NCBI GenBank assembly: GCA_945610215.1
Contig: CALYZR010000025.1
Span: forward strand, 1-7,600
DNA: 7,600 bases
Source: an uncultured Clostridium sp.
Lineage (GTDB): Bacteria > Bacillota > Clostridia > TANB77 > CAG-508
Direction: 5' to 3'
In this document: positions 7,378 through 7,600 of the stretch, piece after piece
How the letters are laid out: every line of letters starts with the position of its first letter
How positions within the stretch are numbered: the stretch's first letter is position 1
The notes under the pieces: model-generated
Database searches by the model: none
Told to the model about the DNA's origin: nothing
The model's input: the letters and a program-made list of their open reading frames with translations, nothing else
Position numbers and translations under genes: made by a program

Positions 7378-7600
7378 TTATTTATTACTTATTTGCGCAA
7401 TTAAGTCATAATTATTTACACTAGTTACTTTGCAATTTATAAATTCTCCTATAAATTTAGTATCACAATTTTTTATTATTACCATTCCATCTGTATCCGG
7501 TATGTCCATATAACTTCTTCCTATAGCAAATTTATGGTCAAATGTTGTATCTTCTACTAATACTTTATATTCTTTTCCTATATAAGATTTTAGTTTTTCT
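7378..7600 (-). CDS. rimO: RimO, ribosomal protein S12 methylthiotransferase, C-terminal end (partial)
   Basis: The last 74 codons of a minus-strand gene that begins beyond the right edge, ending in TAA at 7378-7380. The residues include IGRSYMDIPDTDGMVIIKN and, near the end, VTSVNNYDLIAQI. This is the C-terminal TRAM domain of radical-SAM methylthiotransferases. The G-R-S-x-x-D-x-P-D-x-D-G and x-Y-D-L-x-G/A-x-I patterns fit RimO (beta-methylthiolation of an Asp in ribosomal protein S12) better than the tRNA-modifying MiaB. The radical-SAM Cys motif is outside the window, so the RimO versus MiaB choice rests on the TRAM domain only. No in-frame CGG in the visible part. Confidence 0.8.
   Translation of the reverse strand, partial: EKLKSYIGKEYKVLVEDTTFDHKFAIGRSYMDIPDTDGMVIIKNCDTKFIGEFINCKVTSVNNYDLIAQISNK

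Noticed and set aside
1..7600. tRNA, rRNA, CRISPR array or insertion sequence
   Set aside because: No cloverleaf-like segment, no spaced direct repeats and no transposase-like coding region were seen.

Overview
The window is AT-rich, low-GC DNA with strong GGAGG-type ribosome binding sites and sigma-A-like promoters. Arg is written almost only as AGA, AGG and CGT. A class III (Firmicutes-type) fructose-1,6-bisphosphatase, a clostridial-style FeoA/FeoB pair and a CarD-family regulator point to a low-GC Firmicute, probably Clostridia or a related uncultivated lineage. This is inference from family resemblance, not a database result.

Layout, left to right: dnaG primase (minus, runs off the left edge); a CarD/CdnL-like RNA polymerase-binding regulator (minus, own promoter and terminator); dut dUTPase (minus, consensus promoter); the ferrous iron uptake pair feoA-feoB (plus); a perfect 17-bp inverted repeat between convergent feoB and fbp; fbp class III fructose-bisphosphatase (minus); a hairpin terminator; and the C-terminal end of rimO (minus, runs off the right edge). 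No gene-free stretch exceeds 300 bases. The longest is the 176 bp between divergent dut and feoA.

The striking observation is that three of the seven genes (dnaG, feoB, fbp) each need exactly one +1 frameshift to give a normal full-length protein, and all three shifts fall at the same codon. In each case the zero frame meets an in-frame CGG. Skipping its C lets the ribosome read GGA or GGC, a Gly at a conserved family position, and the rest of the protein then follows with no further break. I searched the sense strands of all seven genes by eye. In-frame CGG occurs nowhere else, although CGG out of frame occurs about ten times in intact reading frames. DnaG is essential and its downstream 362 visible codons are intact, so ordinary gene decay is a poor explanation.

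The best hypothesis is that CGG is not decoded as a normal triplet in this organism and that C-GGN is resolved by +1 frameshifting, or by a quadruplet-reading tRNA, as Gly. The main rival is a systematic sequencing or assembly artefact, which read-level data could settle. Otherwise the genes are housekeeping (replication, transcription, nucleotide hygiene, gluconeogenesis, ribosomal protein modification) with an iron-uptake cassette on the opposite strand.
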